From Persicitalea jodogahamensis (lineage in GTDB: Bacteria > Bacteroidota > Bacteroidia > Cytophagales > Spirosomataceae): a DNA stretch of 64,000 nucleotides. Positions 42,402 to 51,669 of this stretch are shown piece after piece; positions within the stretch are counted from its first letter, which is position 1, and every line of letters begins with the position of its first letter. The notes under the pieces are model-generated. The model was not told the origin of the DNA. It worked only from the letters and a program-made list of their open reading frames with translations, and did not search any database. The stretch is taken from the NCBI RefSeq assembly GCF_014651615.1, contig NZ_BMXF01000003.1:372001-436000 (forward strand), written 5' to 3'. Position numbers and translations under genes: made by a program.

Positions 42402-43109
42402 ATGACAAAATTATCCAGCCAGTGGCTCACTGACGGAATTCTTGACTTTGAGTACAAAAAGTATGTCTTACTGGCATATTTGCAGCATGTGCGGGAGGAA
42501 TTCAACAAACATGTTCTGTTTCCTCACCTGGTACAGGTCAGGGAACATTATGACAGTAGCGTCACCCTCAAAGAGTCGCAGATTTCGATGCGTGCCCAAT
42601 TTCCGAAGGATCTCACCGGAGTAGATCCTGCCCAATTGCGGTGGATTTATCAAAATACTCACCAGGACGGAGCGCACTTGGAGGAGATAGGTGATATTCT
42701 GGAATTTGCTATTCCGCAGTTTTCCCAACTTATGCAGGAAGGACAATCGCGATACGATGAAGTGAAAGCCAGTTTGAAGATAATGCCAATTGGCATCGTA
42801 CCGCTGCGAACGGAGGAAGGCTACCTCTTTGTTTACCGGCAATCCAGTCGCGAGGCAACGATTTATCGCTATCAGGTAACGCTCTTTGACGCCCGACGCG
42901 AAAGAATCATCCAAACTCAGCGAATCGATTCCATGCGTAAAAACCTTAGTACTACATTTGAAAACATGAAAGTGGAGCTCACCCGACGCTATACACAATT
43001 GCCCAACCCAGCCACATACATGGTGGAGTCACCTCGGGAATACCCAGTCAACGAAACCCTGCTTCCAGCGGCTAAGCATTTGATGGCAAAGTATTTGAGT
43101 AAAGAGTAA
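42402..43109 (+). CDS. conserved protein of unknown function, divergent from groES
   Basis: A 235-residue soluble protein with no signal peptide or membrane segment. It is rich in charged, helical sequence, with WLTDGILDFEYKKYVLLAYLQHVREEF at the N-terminus and a final PLRTEEGYLFVYRQSSREATIYRYQ-type beta segment around residues 130-155. I recognise no known domain. Proteins of this size and neighbourhood recur next to groESL or miaB clusters in Bacteroidota, but I cannot confirm that here. The ATG at 42402 follows an AT-rich leader. A 21-bp stem terminator follows at 43148. It may share the control region with groESL. Confidence 0.75.
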   Translation: MTKLSSQWLTDGILDFEYKKYVLLAYLQHVREEFNKHVLFPHLVQVREHYDSSVTLKESQISMRAQFPKDLTGVDPAQLRWIYQNTHQDGAHLEEIGDILEFAIPQFSQLMQEGQSRYDEVKASLKIMPIGIVPLRTEEGYLFVYRQSSREATIYRYQVTLFDARRERIIQTQRIDSMRKNLSTTFENMKVELTRRYTQLPNPATYMVESPREYPVNETLLPAAKHLMAKYLSKE

Positions 43110-43147
43110 AGCCCTCATTGGATATTTGAGGCAAAACCTGCCATGAA

Positions 43148-43192
43148 AAAGGCCACGGGGTCCTTCGACAATCGAAGGACCCCGTGGCCTTT
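43148..43192. terminator. perfect 21-bp stem, bidirectional terminator
   Basis: AAAGGCCACGGGGTCCTTCGA (43148-43168) pairs perfectly with its reverse complement at 43172-43192, with only CAA in the loop. A-rich and T-rich flanks lie on both sides, so it can end transcripts from the unknown gene on the left and secG on the right. It is one of the strongest hairpins in the window. Confidence 0.88.
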
Positions 43193-43214
43193 AATAAATA
43201 CAAGATGTCGATTA

Positions 43215-43571
43215 TCAGTTGGTGTCGCCAGGCGTTGTGGCAGGAGCCGGTGCAGGCAGCGGGGCGATATTGCCACCGGGAACAGCAGAGTTCTGGGCTT
43301 TTTCCACGTTCACACTATTGATGGTTTGGCTGGCATCGGAGCCATTGCCGACCATGACATACGACGCAAGGGAGATAATCATAATGGCTCCGGCCATTCC
43401 CCAGGTAACTTGTTCCAACAAGTCGGTCGTTTTTTTGACGCCAAACATTTGGCCGCCTGCTCCACCGCTAAATTCGCTGGAAAGACCGCCGCCCTTGGAA
43501 TTTTGCACGAGAACAATAAGAATGAGAAGTACGGCGATAATGGCCACCAGAATTACAAGAGCTAAGTACAT
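43215..43571 (-). CDS. secG: protein-export translocase subunit SecG
   Basis: A 118-residue SecG with two membrane helices (about 3-22 and 53-74) and the conserved QNSKGGGLSSEFSGG segment between them, followed by FGVKKTTDLLEQVTWG. SecG cycles with SecYE during protein export across the inner membrane. A Pro/Ala-rich tail at the C-terminus is common in the phylum. It is the last gene of the miaB-sigma54-lptE-TPR-secG run, in an order repeated widely among Bacteroidota. Confidence 0.96.
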   Translation of the reverse strand: MYLALVILVAIIAVLLILIVLVQNSKGGGLSSEFSGGAGGQMFGVKKTTDLLEQVTWGMAGAIMIISLASYVMVGNGSDASQTINSVNVEKAQNSAVPGGNIAPLPAPAPATTPGDTN

Positions 43572-43738
43572 TTCTGTTATAATGTATTATGAGTGATAAA
43601 ATTTCAATACGTAACGTTCACACAAAAAAAATAGAGCGCCGGATCAGGTCAGCGAAAAGTCAATCTGACAATTGTGAATTCTTGAACGACAGAGTGTATA
43701 GAATTATTGACAGGCACCCCATTGTCATTCAATAGCTA

Positions 43739-44572
43739 TCATTCGCTGCTTCCTCCCAGTTCTTTGATTTTTTGCGCAAAGTAATCGCTTTTTTCCGGGT
43801 TTTTCAATATTAGTTTTTCGTAGATCTCGATTGCCTTATCCGTTTTACCTTGTTTTATAAGGATTTTGGCAAATGATTCGGTGACCAAACCGCCAAGGGC
43901 GACACCCTGAGTGCGTTGCGACAGGTCCGTTACTTCGGGGTCGGGCGCGTTGGCATCAGGCCTGATGGGGCCGATGCGAGGGTCTTTCCGGATGAATGCC
44001 TCAATTATTTCCTGTTGTTTACGACGTTCATCGGCGCGTGGTGTGGGGAGCGGCAGTAGCTCGATGGTAGGCATTGGGGTTGGTTTGAGGCGCTTGTAAG
44101 TTAGGTCGTTTTCCAGCGATTTTTCGGTCAGTACTGTTTCGTCCACGGGTGGAGTTTCGGGAAGCTTTTCTTCCTGCAATCCGGCGTGGTCGGAAGTTTT
44201 AACAAAACGATCTTCGAAGCGGACCAGGGAAATGGGGTTGTCCCGCCCGTAGGGGGTGGCACGGTCACGTGAGCCGTTTCTGCTCTGGGGCAGCTCTGTG
44301 AGGCGATCAAGTAATGCGCCCGACCAGGCCGAATCGTTTTCCACCAATCGGCGCAATGCGCCCCGGTTAAGGGTATATGCTGCTGCGAGCGGCACCAGCT
44401 CAGTCAGGCGCGAGGAACCACTATCCGCGGCGGCCTTCGCGAGCAGGGCGTAGCTGATTTGGCAGTACGGAAAAGCCTTGGTCGTTTCTTCCAGTCGGAG
44501 GAGATTGCCCGACCCGATGTCCTGGGGGTGCGTCACCCAATAGGCGAAGGTTTCTTTATCGACCTTGTTCAT
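43739..44572 (-). CDS. hypothetical protein with C-terminal TPR-like helices
   Basis: A 277-residue cytoplasmic protein with two conserved ends and a variable Pro-rich centre. The N-terminus reads TFAYWVTHPQDIGSGNLLRLEETTKAFPYC, and the C-terminus carries LVTESFAKILIKQGKTDKAIEIYEKL and PEKSDYFAQKIKELG, a single TPR-type helix pair. The domain pattern suggests a protein-interaction role. The gene lies between lptE and secG, a position it keeps in other Bacteroidota, so a role in envelope biogenesis is possible; that is inference. It is 61 bases after lptE. Confidence 0.82.
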   Translation of the reverse strand: MNKVDKETFAYWVTHPQDIGSGNLLRLEETTKAFPYCQISYALLAKAAADSGSSRLTELVPLAAAYTLNRGALRRLVENDSAWSGALLDRLTELPQSRNGSRDRATPYGRDNPISLVRFEDRFVKTSDHAGLQEEKLPETPPVDETVLTEKSLENDLTYKRLKPTPMPTIELLPLPTPRADERRKQQEIIEAFIRKDPRIGPIRPDANAPDPEVTDLSQRTQGVALGGLVTESFAKILIKQGKTDKAIEIYEKLILKNPEKSDYFAQKIKELGGSSE

Positions 44573-44633
44573 TGAAGTATGTAGGGCTTGGTGTCAGGAG
44601 AAAAGCCCCAAAATTACGAAAAACGAGCGGAGC

Positions 44634-45182
44634 CTACCAGTCAGCGGCAGATTTGTTAAAGATATTTTGTACGATCTGATCCAGAATGCCAGGTAGTAAC
44701 CGAGACTCGTTTTGATTTAGGGTTTGCCCCTGCGGGAAGTCGGCATAAAAAGAAAAGGACTGATCGAAGTCTTTGGTTTCATCCAGCGTATTGGTAAAGC
44801 GGATCTGTACGGTGACGGTCAGTCGGTTGAAGCCTGCCTGATCGTTGGCCGTGGGGGCTACCGGGATCACATCATAGCCTGTCAGTGTTCCTTCCAGAAT
44901 CAGATCCCCGCCCGTCGGCAATAGTGTCAGGTTGGTGTTTCTTTGAAAATATTCTTTCAATTTTTCATTCACCTGAATTGGCAAGTTCGCCGGACCACCC
45001 GCCACGCCCGTGCTGAAATTAAGTACCGTAAAGGTCTTTATATCAGGAGAAAGGCTGGTTCCGGTGAAAGAATACACTCCGCAGCCAACACTGATGAAAC
45101 AAAGGCACAGAACCGACATCATAGTGCGATAGCGCAGGTACTTCACATAAAGTGTTTTTTTAGGCAAAATCTTATTTCTCAT
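44634..45182 (-). CDS. lptE: LptE family LPS-assembly lipoprotein
   Basis: A 182-residue lipoprotein starting at ATG 45182; the signal VLCLCFISVGC ends in the lipidated Cys, followed by GVYSFTGTSL. The LptE/DUF4292-like body has IKTFTVLNFSTG and DLILEGTLTGYDVIPVAP, and a C-terminal helix. LptE plugs the LptD barrel that inserts lipopolysaccharide into the outer leaflet. A longer frame from 45269 overlaps the sigma54 activator and is unlikely to be used. Start 13 bases after that activator's stop, in the conserved miaB-sigma54-lptE order. Confidence 0.85.
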   Translation of the reverse strand: MRNKILPKKTLYVKYLRYRTMMSVLCLCFISVGCGVYSFTGTSLSPDIKTFTVLNFSTGVAGGPANLPIQVNEKLKEYFQRNTNLTLLPTGGDLILEGTLTGYDVIPVAPTANDQAGFNRLTVTVQIRFTNTLDETKDFDQSFSFYADFPQGQTLNQNESRLLPGILDQIVQNIFNKSAADW

Positions 45183-45195
45183 AACTGCTGTCTGC

Positions 45196-46611
45196 CTACT
45201 CGTCGATATCATACTGCTTAATCTTCCGGTACAGCGTTCTTTCCGAAATACCCAACGCCTGGGCAGCATACTTTCGTTTGTTATTATTCCGCCGAAGCGC
45301 CTTTATGATGAGATCTTTTTCCTGGTCTTCCAGAGAAAGCGATTCTTCCTCTTCGGCAATATGCTCTACATCCTCGATTTGGCTGCGGGCCTGAGAATAG
45401 CGGTCAAGGTCGACTACCCGGCTAGCCGGAGTATATTCACGGCTTGAGCTGTCGTTTCTTGCATTGTTCGAAAGGCGCTCCTCATGCGCTGCGAGCAATC
45501 GTGAAGTCTCCGTTACGGGAGCGTCGGCAGGGTTAATGTTATCAAATAAGTCCTGATGATTTTTCAGGATTTCATGATTGGACTGTTCGTCTTTCAGTAC
45601 TTCCCTCACTAGTTTTTTCAGTTCGGTCACGTCACGGCGCATCTCGAAAAGTACCTTGTACAAGATTTCCCGTTCCGAAAAAGAAGTGGCATCTTCTCCC
45701 AGACTCAATGGCACCAGTGCCTGGCTCACCGTTCGCCGCGACGACGGGTTGACAGGATTGAGATACCGCCAGAGCGTATCGGCATCGATGGGTTCCTCCT
45801 TGTCCGTTTCCAGAATGGTGATTTGCTCGGCAATGTTTTTCAACTGCCGGATGTTGCCGGGAAAGTCAAAGGATAGCAGGGTTTGGCGCGCGTCAGGGGA
45901 TAACCGGACTGGTCGGGTGCGGTAGCGTTCGGCGAAGTCGTTGGTGAATTTGCGGAAAAGCATCAGCACATCTTCGTCGCGCTCACGCAGCGGCGGCACG
46001 TAGATCGGGACAGTGTTAAGGCGGTAGTATAGGTCTTCCCGGAATTTTCCCTTATTGACCGCATCCAGAAGATTGACATTGGTGGCCGCCACCACCCGTA
46101 CATCGGTTTTTTGGGTTTTTGACGCCCCTACCCGGATGTATTCGCCATTTTCAAGTACCCGTAGCAATCGGGCCTGCGTTCCCAGGGGCATTTCACCAAT
46201 TTCGTCCAGGAAGATTGTGCCGCCGTTGGTAGTCTCGAAGTACCCTTTACGAGCATCCAAAGCTCCTGTAAAGGCCCCTTTCTCATGTCCGAACAGCTCG
46301 GAGTCGATCGTTCCCTCGGGGATGGCTCCACAGTTGATAGCAATAAAGTTTCCGTGTTTACGTACGCTCAGGCTGTGGATTATTTTGGAAAAAGATTCCT
46401 TACCGCTGCCGCTTTCTCCCGTTATGAGCACCGTAAGGTCAGTAGCCGCCACCTGCATGGCTACATTAATGGCGTAGTTAAGCGCAGGCGCGGCTCCGAT
46501 AATGCCGAAGCGATTTTTGACGGATTGTATTTCTGATAAATCCAAGTTGTAGATGGAAAGTTGACCGGTACGCCGGTGCAGGTGAACAGTTGGCGGTGCA
46601 AATGCGGACAA
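45196..46611 (-). CDS. sigma54-dependent transcriptional activator (no receiver domain)
   Basis: A 471-residue enhancer-binding protein. It lacks a response-regulator receiver domain; a short N-terminal stretch precedes the AAA+ module with Walker A GESGSGKE (65-72), the sigma54-contacting GAFTGA loop (112-117) and Walker B FLDEIGEM. A variable linker follows, then a Fis-type HTH (about 443-468; KYAAQALGISERTLYRKIKQ). Without a sensory domain its activity must be set by expression, a ligand or a partner. It is 6 bases after miaB and 13 before lptE, a fixed Bacteroidota arrangement, so it may regulate envelope genes including its own operon. Confidence 0.94.
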   Translation of the reverse strand: MSAFAPPTVHLHRRTGQLSIYNLDLSEIQSVKNRFGIIGAAPALNYAINVAMQVAATDLTVLITGESGSGKESFSKIIHSLSVRKHGNFIAINCGAIPEGTIDSELFGHEKGAFTGALDARKGYFETTNGGTIFLDEIGEMPLGTQARLLRVLENGEYIRVGASKTQKTDVRVVAATNVNLLDAVNKGKFREDLYYRLNTVPIYVPPLRERDEDVLMLFRKFTNDFAERYRTRPVRLSPDARQTLLSFDFPGNIRQLKNIAEQITILETDKEEPIDADTLWRYLNPVNPSSRRTVSQALVPLSLGEDATSFSEREILYKVLFEMRRDVTELKKLVREVLKDEQSNHEILKNHQDLFDNINPADAPVTETSRLLAAHEERLSNNARNDSSSREYTPASRVVDLDRYSQARSQIEDVEHIAEEEESLSLEDQEKDLIIKALRRNNNKRKYAAQALGISERTLYRKIKQYDIDE

Positions 46612-46617
46612 GCAGCG

Positions 46618-48051
46618 TCACGCTGCCACTTCTTCTACTGAATGGCCGATTAAGGTAGCTGCAGTACATTCAGTGACCAGGACGTGGACGTAATCGCCTT
46701 TATTGAAGTCTTTACGAGGGAAAACGACGACTTTGTTTTGGTCATTCCGACCCTGCAAGTCTCCGTCGGAACGCTTGGAAGTACCTTCTACCAGTACCTT
46801 GTGAACCCGTCCCACAAGCCGTTGATTACGTTCAAGGGAATGCTTTTGTTGCAGGGCGATAACCTCGTTGAGGCGGCGAAGCTTTACGTCGTAGGGTATG
46901 TCATCTTGCAGCTTTTTGGCTGCCGGAGTACCAGGACGCTCGGAATAGGCAAACATATAGCCATAGTCGTAGCGGACATACTCCATCAGGGTAAGCGTGT
47001 CCTGGTGTTCGGCTTCGGTTTCGGTGCAGAAGCCCGTGATCATATCATGCGAAATCCCGCAGTCTTCGCCCAGAATGGCGCGGATACGATCAATTTTCTG
47101 CATGTACCATTCGCGGTCGTACGTGCGGTTCATTAATTCCAGAATCCGGCTGTTGCCACTTTGGGCAGGGAGGTGAATGTAGTTGCAAACGTTTTCGTGA
47201 TCCCGCATGGCGTAGAGTACCCGATCCGTGATATCCTTGGGATGAGAAGTGCTGAACCGAACGCGCAGATCGGGGTGCACCCGCGCGACCATCCCGAGTA
47301 GTTCGGCAAAATCGTAGGACTGTTCACCGTTCTGGGCGTTGCCGTAATGGTAGGAATCAACGTTTTGACCCAGCAACGTTACCTCCCGGTAGCCTTGGGC
47401 GAACAGCTCCTCTGCTTCACGGACGATGCTGTGCGGATCGCGGCTGCGCTCGCGGCCCCGTGTGAAGGGTACCACGCAGAAGCTGCACATATTGTTGCAA
47501 CCTCGCATGATTGATATAAAGGCCGTTACGCCATTGGAATTCAGGCGAATGGGCGAAATGTCGGCGTATGTCTCTTCGCGGGACAGCAACACGTTTACCG
47601 CCTTTTGTCCCGTTTCGGCTTCTTCGATCAGGCGAGGCAGGTCCCGATAGGCATCAGGGCCGGTGACGATGTCCACCATTTTTTCCTCTTCCAGCAACTT
47701 GGCTTTCAGCCGTTCGGCCATGCAACCCAGCACACCGATGAGCAGGCCGGGTTTCTTTTTCTTCAGGTGATTGAGTTGCTGAAGGCGGTTGCGAACTTTC
47801 TGCTCGGCGTTGTCACGAATGGCGCAGGTATTAAGAAAAATCAGGTCCGCATCCTGCTCGCTTGCAGTCGTGGCGAAACCCGCGCCCCGCATCACGGAGG
47901 CGACGATCTCGCTATCCGAAAAATTCATCTGGCAGCCGTAGCTCTCGATGAACAGCTTTTTTTTATCCAGGGATACCTCCTCTTCGCTCACTTTGACTGT
48001 CTCACAAGCTTCTTTGTCTTCGGAGGTCAATATTTTTAAGGCAATACTCAT
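46618..48051 (-). CDS. miaB: tRNA-2-methylthio-N6-dimethylallyladenosine synthase MiaB
   Basis: A 477-residue radical-SAM methylthiotransferase that adds a methylthio group to i6A37 of tRNA. The three Cys of the auxiliary Fe-S cluster are in [16 protein letters not shown] and GVLGCMAE. The radical-SAM CxxxCxxC is [13 protein letters not shown] domain forms the C-terminus. About 30 extra N-terminal residues precede the MTTase domain. It is the first gene of the run down to secG and lies 145 bases from the tamL end. A run of eight T/A at 47957-47964 encodes LDKKKL, shorter than the dnaX run. Confidence 0.96.
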   Translation of the reverse strand: MSIALKILTSEDKEACETVKVSEEEVSLDKKKLFIESYGCQMNFSDSEIVASVMRGAGFATTASEQDADLIFLNTCAIRDNAEQKVRNRLQQLNHLKKKKPGLLIGVLGCMAERLKAKLLEEEKMVDIVTGPDAYRDLPRLIEEAETGQKAVNVLLSREETYADISPIRLNSNGVTAFISIMRGCNNMCSFCVVPFTRGRERSRDPHSIVREAEELFAQGYREVTLLGQNVDSYHYGNAQNGEQSYDFAELLGMVARVHPDLRVRFSTSHPKDITDRVLYAMRDHENVCNYIHLPAQSGNSRILELMNRTYDREWYMQKIDRIRAILGEDCGISHDMITGFCTETEAEHQDTLTLMEYVRYDYGYMFAYSERPGTPAAKKLQDDIPYDVKLRRLNEVIALQQKHSLERNQRLVGRVHKVLVEGTSKRSDGDLQGRNDQNKVVVFPRKDFNKGDYVHVLVTECTAATLIGHSVEEVAA

Positions 48052-48196
48052 CTGGGGTCGATGTGTTGATAGGTAATTTCAAACAGCAAAATTAATAAAA
48101 TAACTGACAAAGTGGCAGTTTGATACTCAATTTACGGGCTGTTTAACGAATATTAATGCTTACCCGGGCGGAGGGATTCCTGCTCATTACAGCTGA

Positions 48197-50680
48197 TCAG
48201 AAAGGATATCCGACACCCAGATTGAAATTGAGATAATTAGGTTGGCGGGTGTTGAAAGGCTTGCGCCAGGAGAATTCGTCCAGGACAAACTCCTGGCGAT
48301 TCGGGTCGTAGAGTTTTAAACCAAAATCGAACCGAAGTACAAAATATTGCAGATCGTAGCGGAGTCCGAAGCCGGTACCCAGGGCAATCTGCTTGCCAAA
48401 TTTGTCCCAGCGAAAATCGCCCGCGGCATATTCGCCCGTTTTTGCGCTTGTCGTAGTGGGCAGCGTCCATACGTTGCCTGCATCAAGAAAGATGGCGTAG
48501 TTGATATCGCCGAAAAAGTGCACCAGGTGCCCCCGGTATTCCAGGTTCCCTTCCATGAGCAGTTCGCCGGGAGCCTCCACCGTGAAGTTGGCAGAGGTGA
48601 TGCGTGGTGGCGAGGACCCCGGTCCCAGTCGGCGCGGCAGCCACGCCCGTACGCTGTTGGAACCACCCGCAAAGAAGTACTTTTCATAAGGCGGCACCGA
48701 GTTCACGCCGTAGCTATACACACTACCCGTGTTGAGACGGGCCACAAGAGAGGCGCGGCGACCCACGGGCAAGTACCGGCGGTAGTCAACATTCCAGCGG
48801 AGGTACTGGAAAAACTGGAGGTTGTTGCCAAAAACGTTTTCAATGAATTGCTGCTGTTTGGGTAGGATGCCGATACTGGTACCCCCCGATTCCAGGGCTA
48901 CGCGAAGATAGCTGGCTTTTTTGGGTGGGCCTATGAACAGGTTGGTGTTGCGGACAAAGGTGAAATTCACGTCAGACACGAACGAGCGACGGAAGCTGTT
49001 GAAAAGATTATTGCCCTGCATCTGCAGCGTGTCCAGTAAACGCTCAAACTCCGGAGCAAGTCGGGTTGTGTTCAGCACATTCAGGTCCAGGAGCGAGAGG
49101 TTGATAAACGTTGTGGTGGAAGGCTGAAGTGTGTAGGTCATCGCCGCCTTGGCACTCGAACGGGCATACTCCGGCCGGTTGACGTAGTTGAATCCCAGCC
49201 CGACCTGAGTCCGCGGGTTGTAACGTCCGAACCGGTAGCGAAAATTGCCCGGAAACAGTAGTTGAGGAAAAAGCAACGAGGTGTTTACGCTCATTTCCTG
49301 GCTGCGGTAGAGGTTCCCGTCGTTGAACCCCGTCACTGCTTCAACACCACCGCGCAGGTTGACCTCGAAATTTTCCAGCCCGTGGAAGATATTTCTGATT
49401 TTGTAGGAAAGGTTGGCAAACGGCCCAGGTGCCTGCTGGAGCTGAATGACGTTCATTCCCACGTCGGCCGTAACCTGGTACTTATCAAGCGGAATGGCAC
49501 GGAAATAGCTTTTTAGCCCCTGAGCGGTGGTATCGAAGCCGTAGTTTACAAAGCGGAACTGGTCGGTGAGCGAGAGTTGCCTCTGTGTTTCGCGTTCGTC
49601 CTCCTGGCTATACAATTTCCCCGGGCGTATCAGCATCTTACTGTTCAGGATGCGGGGTGAGAATTTTTTGTCGGTAAAAACGTAACGAATATCCTGAAAC
49701 CTTGTCGTGTCTCTCTGAAACAAAGAATCGGGCGAATTGTCCGGTGGCAGAACCTCGAATTGCACGGATTCGACGGGATAGGCTTTAAAAGATTCCTGTC
49801 CATTGGGTGCTTCCAGCCTTACGAAAACGTCAACTTGCCGGAAAAGACTGTCGGTGGCCGGAGCCGAGATGGTGTCGTTGATCAGATACGTAATCGACTG
49901 CCTGGAAAAGCCATAATAGCCGTTGTTCCTGAGCAGGATTTCCAGCCGGATGCGTTCTTCTTCAAACGCATCTCCCTTGTAGCGGGCGCTGCTTTTGAGG
50001 GTAGACTGGTCTTTTGCAGACAACACCAGGCTATCCACCCGCAGGTCAGAAATGCTGTACTGTACATTTCGCAGGCGGGTTGGTCGATTTTCCTGTATTA
50101 AATAGGTAGTTCTTATGCGGCGGAAGGCAGTGTCAGTGGTAAAGCGGACTTCATTTTCAAAAAAGCCGTTGTTAAACAGGTAGCCGCGCAGCTTCTCAGC
50201 GTTTTTGGTAATCGCTAACGAGTCGAAATACACAGGTGGCTCGCCGAAAATACGCATGAAGTCGTTTCCCTCGGTCAATCGGCGTCTGGTACGGGCAATT
50301 TTGCGGGCATATTTGCGCTGTACAATTTTCAGCTGGCGGGGATTGCCTTCAAGACTATCGCTTTTTCTTTGGTATTCCAGCGTCAGAGAATCTAACTTGC
50401 GGTGATGGTAGGCACTGTCGTAGGTCACACTGGCGGCCTGGTAGAATGCTAGGTAGGGATAAAGCGGCAAACCCAGGAAACGGCGGTTCGGTTTCTGCGG
50501 AATTAGGGCCTCAAACTCGCTATCCTTAATAATTTTGTTGCCTTTAAAAGTAGTTGTCCCCAGCAAATATTTTTTCTCATTGCCAGGCGATAGCCGGACG
50601 CAGCCCGACAGCCAAACTGCTGCGACGAAGCAAAAAAATCCGATACCTGAAAAAACACGCCCTCTGTTCAATGCTCTCAA
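48197..50680 (-). CDS. tamL: outer-membrane assembly lipoprotein TamL (BamA/TamA family)
   Basis: An 827-residue BamA-superfamily protein with a lipobox (VWLSGC, Cys27). The N-terminal POTRA-like domains run to about residue 420; the C-terminal 400 residues are a 16-stranded barrel including the GGSNSVRAW substrate loop and a final LNFNLGVGYPF strand. Lipid-anchored TamA relatives in Bacteroidota are called TamL and work with TamB, encoded at 22327. The coding strand starts with TTG at 50680 or, nine bases inside, TTG at 50671; no ATG is available. The start overlaps the divergent methyltransferase gene start, an unusual arrangement. Confidence 0.9.
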   Translation of the reverse strand: MRALNRGRVFSGIGFFCFVAAVWLSGCVRLSPGNEKKYLLGTTTFKGNKIIKDSEFEALIPQKPNRRFLGLPLYPYLAFYQAASVTYDSAYHHRKLDSLTLEYQRKSDSLEGNPRQLKIVQRKYARKIARTRRRLTEGNDFMRIFGEPPVYFDSLAITKNAEKLRGYLFNNGFFENEVRFTTDTAFRRIRTTYLIQENRPTRLRNVQYSISDLRVDSLVLSAKDQSTLKSSARYKGDAFEEERIRLEILLRNNGYYGFSRQSITYLINDTISAPATDSLFRQVDVFVRLEAPNGQESFKAYPVESVQFEVLPPDNSPDSLFQRDTTRFQDIRYVFTDKKFSPRILNSKMLIRPGKLYSQEDERETQRQLSLTDQFRFVNYGFDTTAQGLKSYFRAIPLDKYQVTADVGMNVIQLQQAPGPFANLSYKIRNIFHGLENFEVNLRGGVEAVTGFNDGNLYRSQEMSVNTSLLFPQLLFPGNFRYRFGRYNPRTQVGLGFNYVNRPEYARSSAKAAMTYTLQPSTTTFINLSLLDLNVLNTTRLAPEFERLLDTLQMQGNNLFNSFRRSFVSDVNFTFVRNTNLFIGPPKKASYLRVALESGGTSIGILPKQQQFIENVFGNNLQFFQYLRWNVDYRRYLPVGRRASLVARLNTGSVYSYGVNSVPPYEKYFFAGGSNSVRAWLPRRLGPGSSPPRITSANFTVEAPGELLMEGNLEYRGHLVHFFGDINYAIFLDAGNVWTLPTTTSAKTGEYAAGDFRWDKFGKQIALGTGFGLRYDLQYFVLRFDFGLKLYDPNRQEFVLDEFSWRKPFNTRQPNYLNFNLGVGYPF

Positions 50681-51426
50681 AAAATCAAATCAAGTATATC
50701 AATTCGCTGAAAATCAAAAAGTACCGTCAGCAGTCCGGAGCTTTCGTCGTGGAAGGGTCCAAGAGCGTCCTAGAACTGCTTGCCTCCGATTATCAGACCG
50801 AATTCGTGGTTGCCACTCAGGAATTTTTGCAAAAATACGGAAGTAATTCGTCCCACACTGCCGCTAACTGGATCGTGGCCACAACCGCCGAGATGGATCG
50901 GCTGGGTACTTTCCAAAGCAATGACGCCTGCCTGGCCGTAGCCAAAACGAAGGAAAACGTTTTTTTGCGTGTACAGCTGGGTGAATATGGCCTTATGCTT
51001 GATGATGTGCGCGACCCGGGCAATCTCGGCACCATCCTCCGCATTGCCGACTGGTACGGAATCACGAAAATCATTTGCTCGCCCAGTACCACCGATTTTT
51101 ATAATCCCAAGGTTATCGCTGCCAGCAAAGGTTCGTTTACCCGAGTGCAGGCTCACTATACTGACTTACCGAAGTTTGTTGAAGATCTGCCCGACCAGCA
51201 AAAGCTCATCGGCGCATTTTTGGATGGAGAGTCTTTGTACGATTTTTCGTTCCCCAGGCAGGGTGGGTACATCGTGATGGGTAACGAGTCAAGAGGCATT
51301 GGGCCGGAGGTCGCTCAGCATATTACGCACCGCGTCACGATTCCCCGCTTCGGCGGGGCAGAATCACTGAACGTAGGGATTGCCACGGCAGTGTTGTGTG
51401 ATGGATGGCGGCGGGGGATGAAGTAG
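50671..51426 (+). CDS. TrmH/SpoU family RNA 2'-O-methyltransferase
   Basis: A 251-residue SPOUT enzyme with the usual N-terminal substrate-binding domain (MLSKNQIKYINSLKIKKYR then AFVVEGSKSVLELL) and the knotted catalytic domain. The motifs are DDVRDPGNLGTILRIADW (motif 1), VMGNESRGI (motif 2) and IPRFGGAESLNVGIATAV (motif 3). It methylates a 2'-hydroxyl of rRNA or tRNA using S-adenosylmethionine. Start at ATG 50671, within 10 bases of the divergent tamL start, so each promoter lies in the other's coding region. The exact RNA target is unknown. Confidence 0.94.
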   Translation: MLSKNQIKYINSLKIKKYRQQSGAFVVEGSKSVLELLASDYQTEFVVATQEFLQKYGSNSSHTAANWIVATTAEMDRLGTFQSNDACLAVAKTKENVFLRVQLGEYGLMLDDVRDPGNLGTILRIADWYGITKIICSPSTTDFYNPKVIAASKGSFTRVQAHYTDLPKFVEDLPDQQKLIGAFLDGESLYDFSFPRQGGYIVMGNESRGIGPEVAQHITHRVTIPRFGGAESLNVGIATAVLCDGWRRGMK

Positions 51427-51460
51427 TCGATCGCACAATTTGTAATTTAAAAGCCAGCGT

Positions 51461-51490
51461 TTGAATTATTTTCTTCAATTAATAATTCAA
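51461..51490. terminator. AT-rich inverted repeat between convergent trmH-type and GT39 genes
   Basis: TTGAATTATT (51461-51470) and AATAATTCAA (51481-51490) pair perfectly across a 10-base spacer. It follows the methyltransferase stop by 35 bases. As a low-GC stem it is a weak terminator or an element of the same intergenic-palindrome class. The remaining 180 bases to the GT39 stop hold no recognisable gene. Confidence 0.45.
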
Positions 51491-51669
51491 TTTCCCCGAG
51501 CACCAAACACTCTGACGTTAAACGGCGAATCCCTTACCCGGAATGCCGGGGCCAATGCCACAAAAAGGGTTTAGCAGAAGGCTTGGGACCAACCAGTGCA
51601 GAATACCGGCAACGTCTTGAAAGAAGGGGAGTTGTGTTCGAAAGCGCCGAAAGTCCCGGACTTTTTTTA

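Noticed and set aside
47957-47964. A8 run in miaB as a programmed slippage site
   Set aside because: Shorter than the dnaX run and placed at the very N-terminus, where truncation gives no known useful product.
51427-51669. short gene between the RNA methyltransferase and the GT39-like gene
   Set aside because: Several short frames open but none has a family resemblance, a signal peptide or a convincing start.
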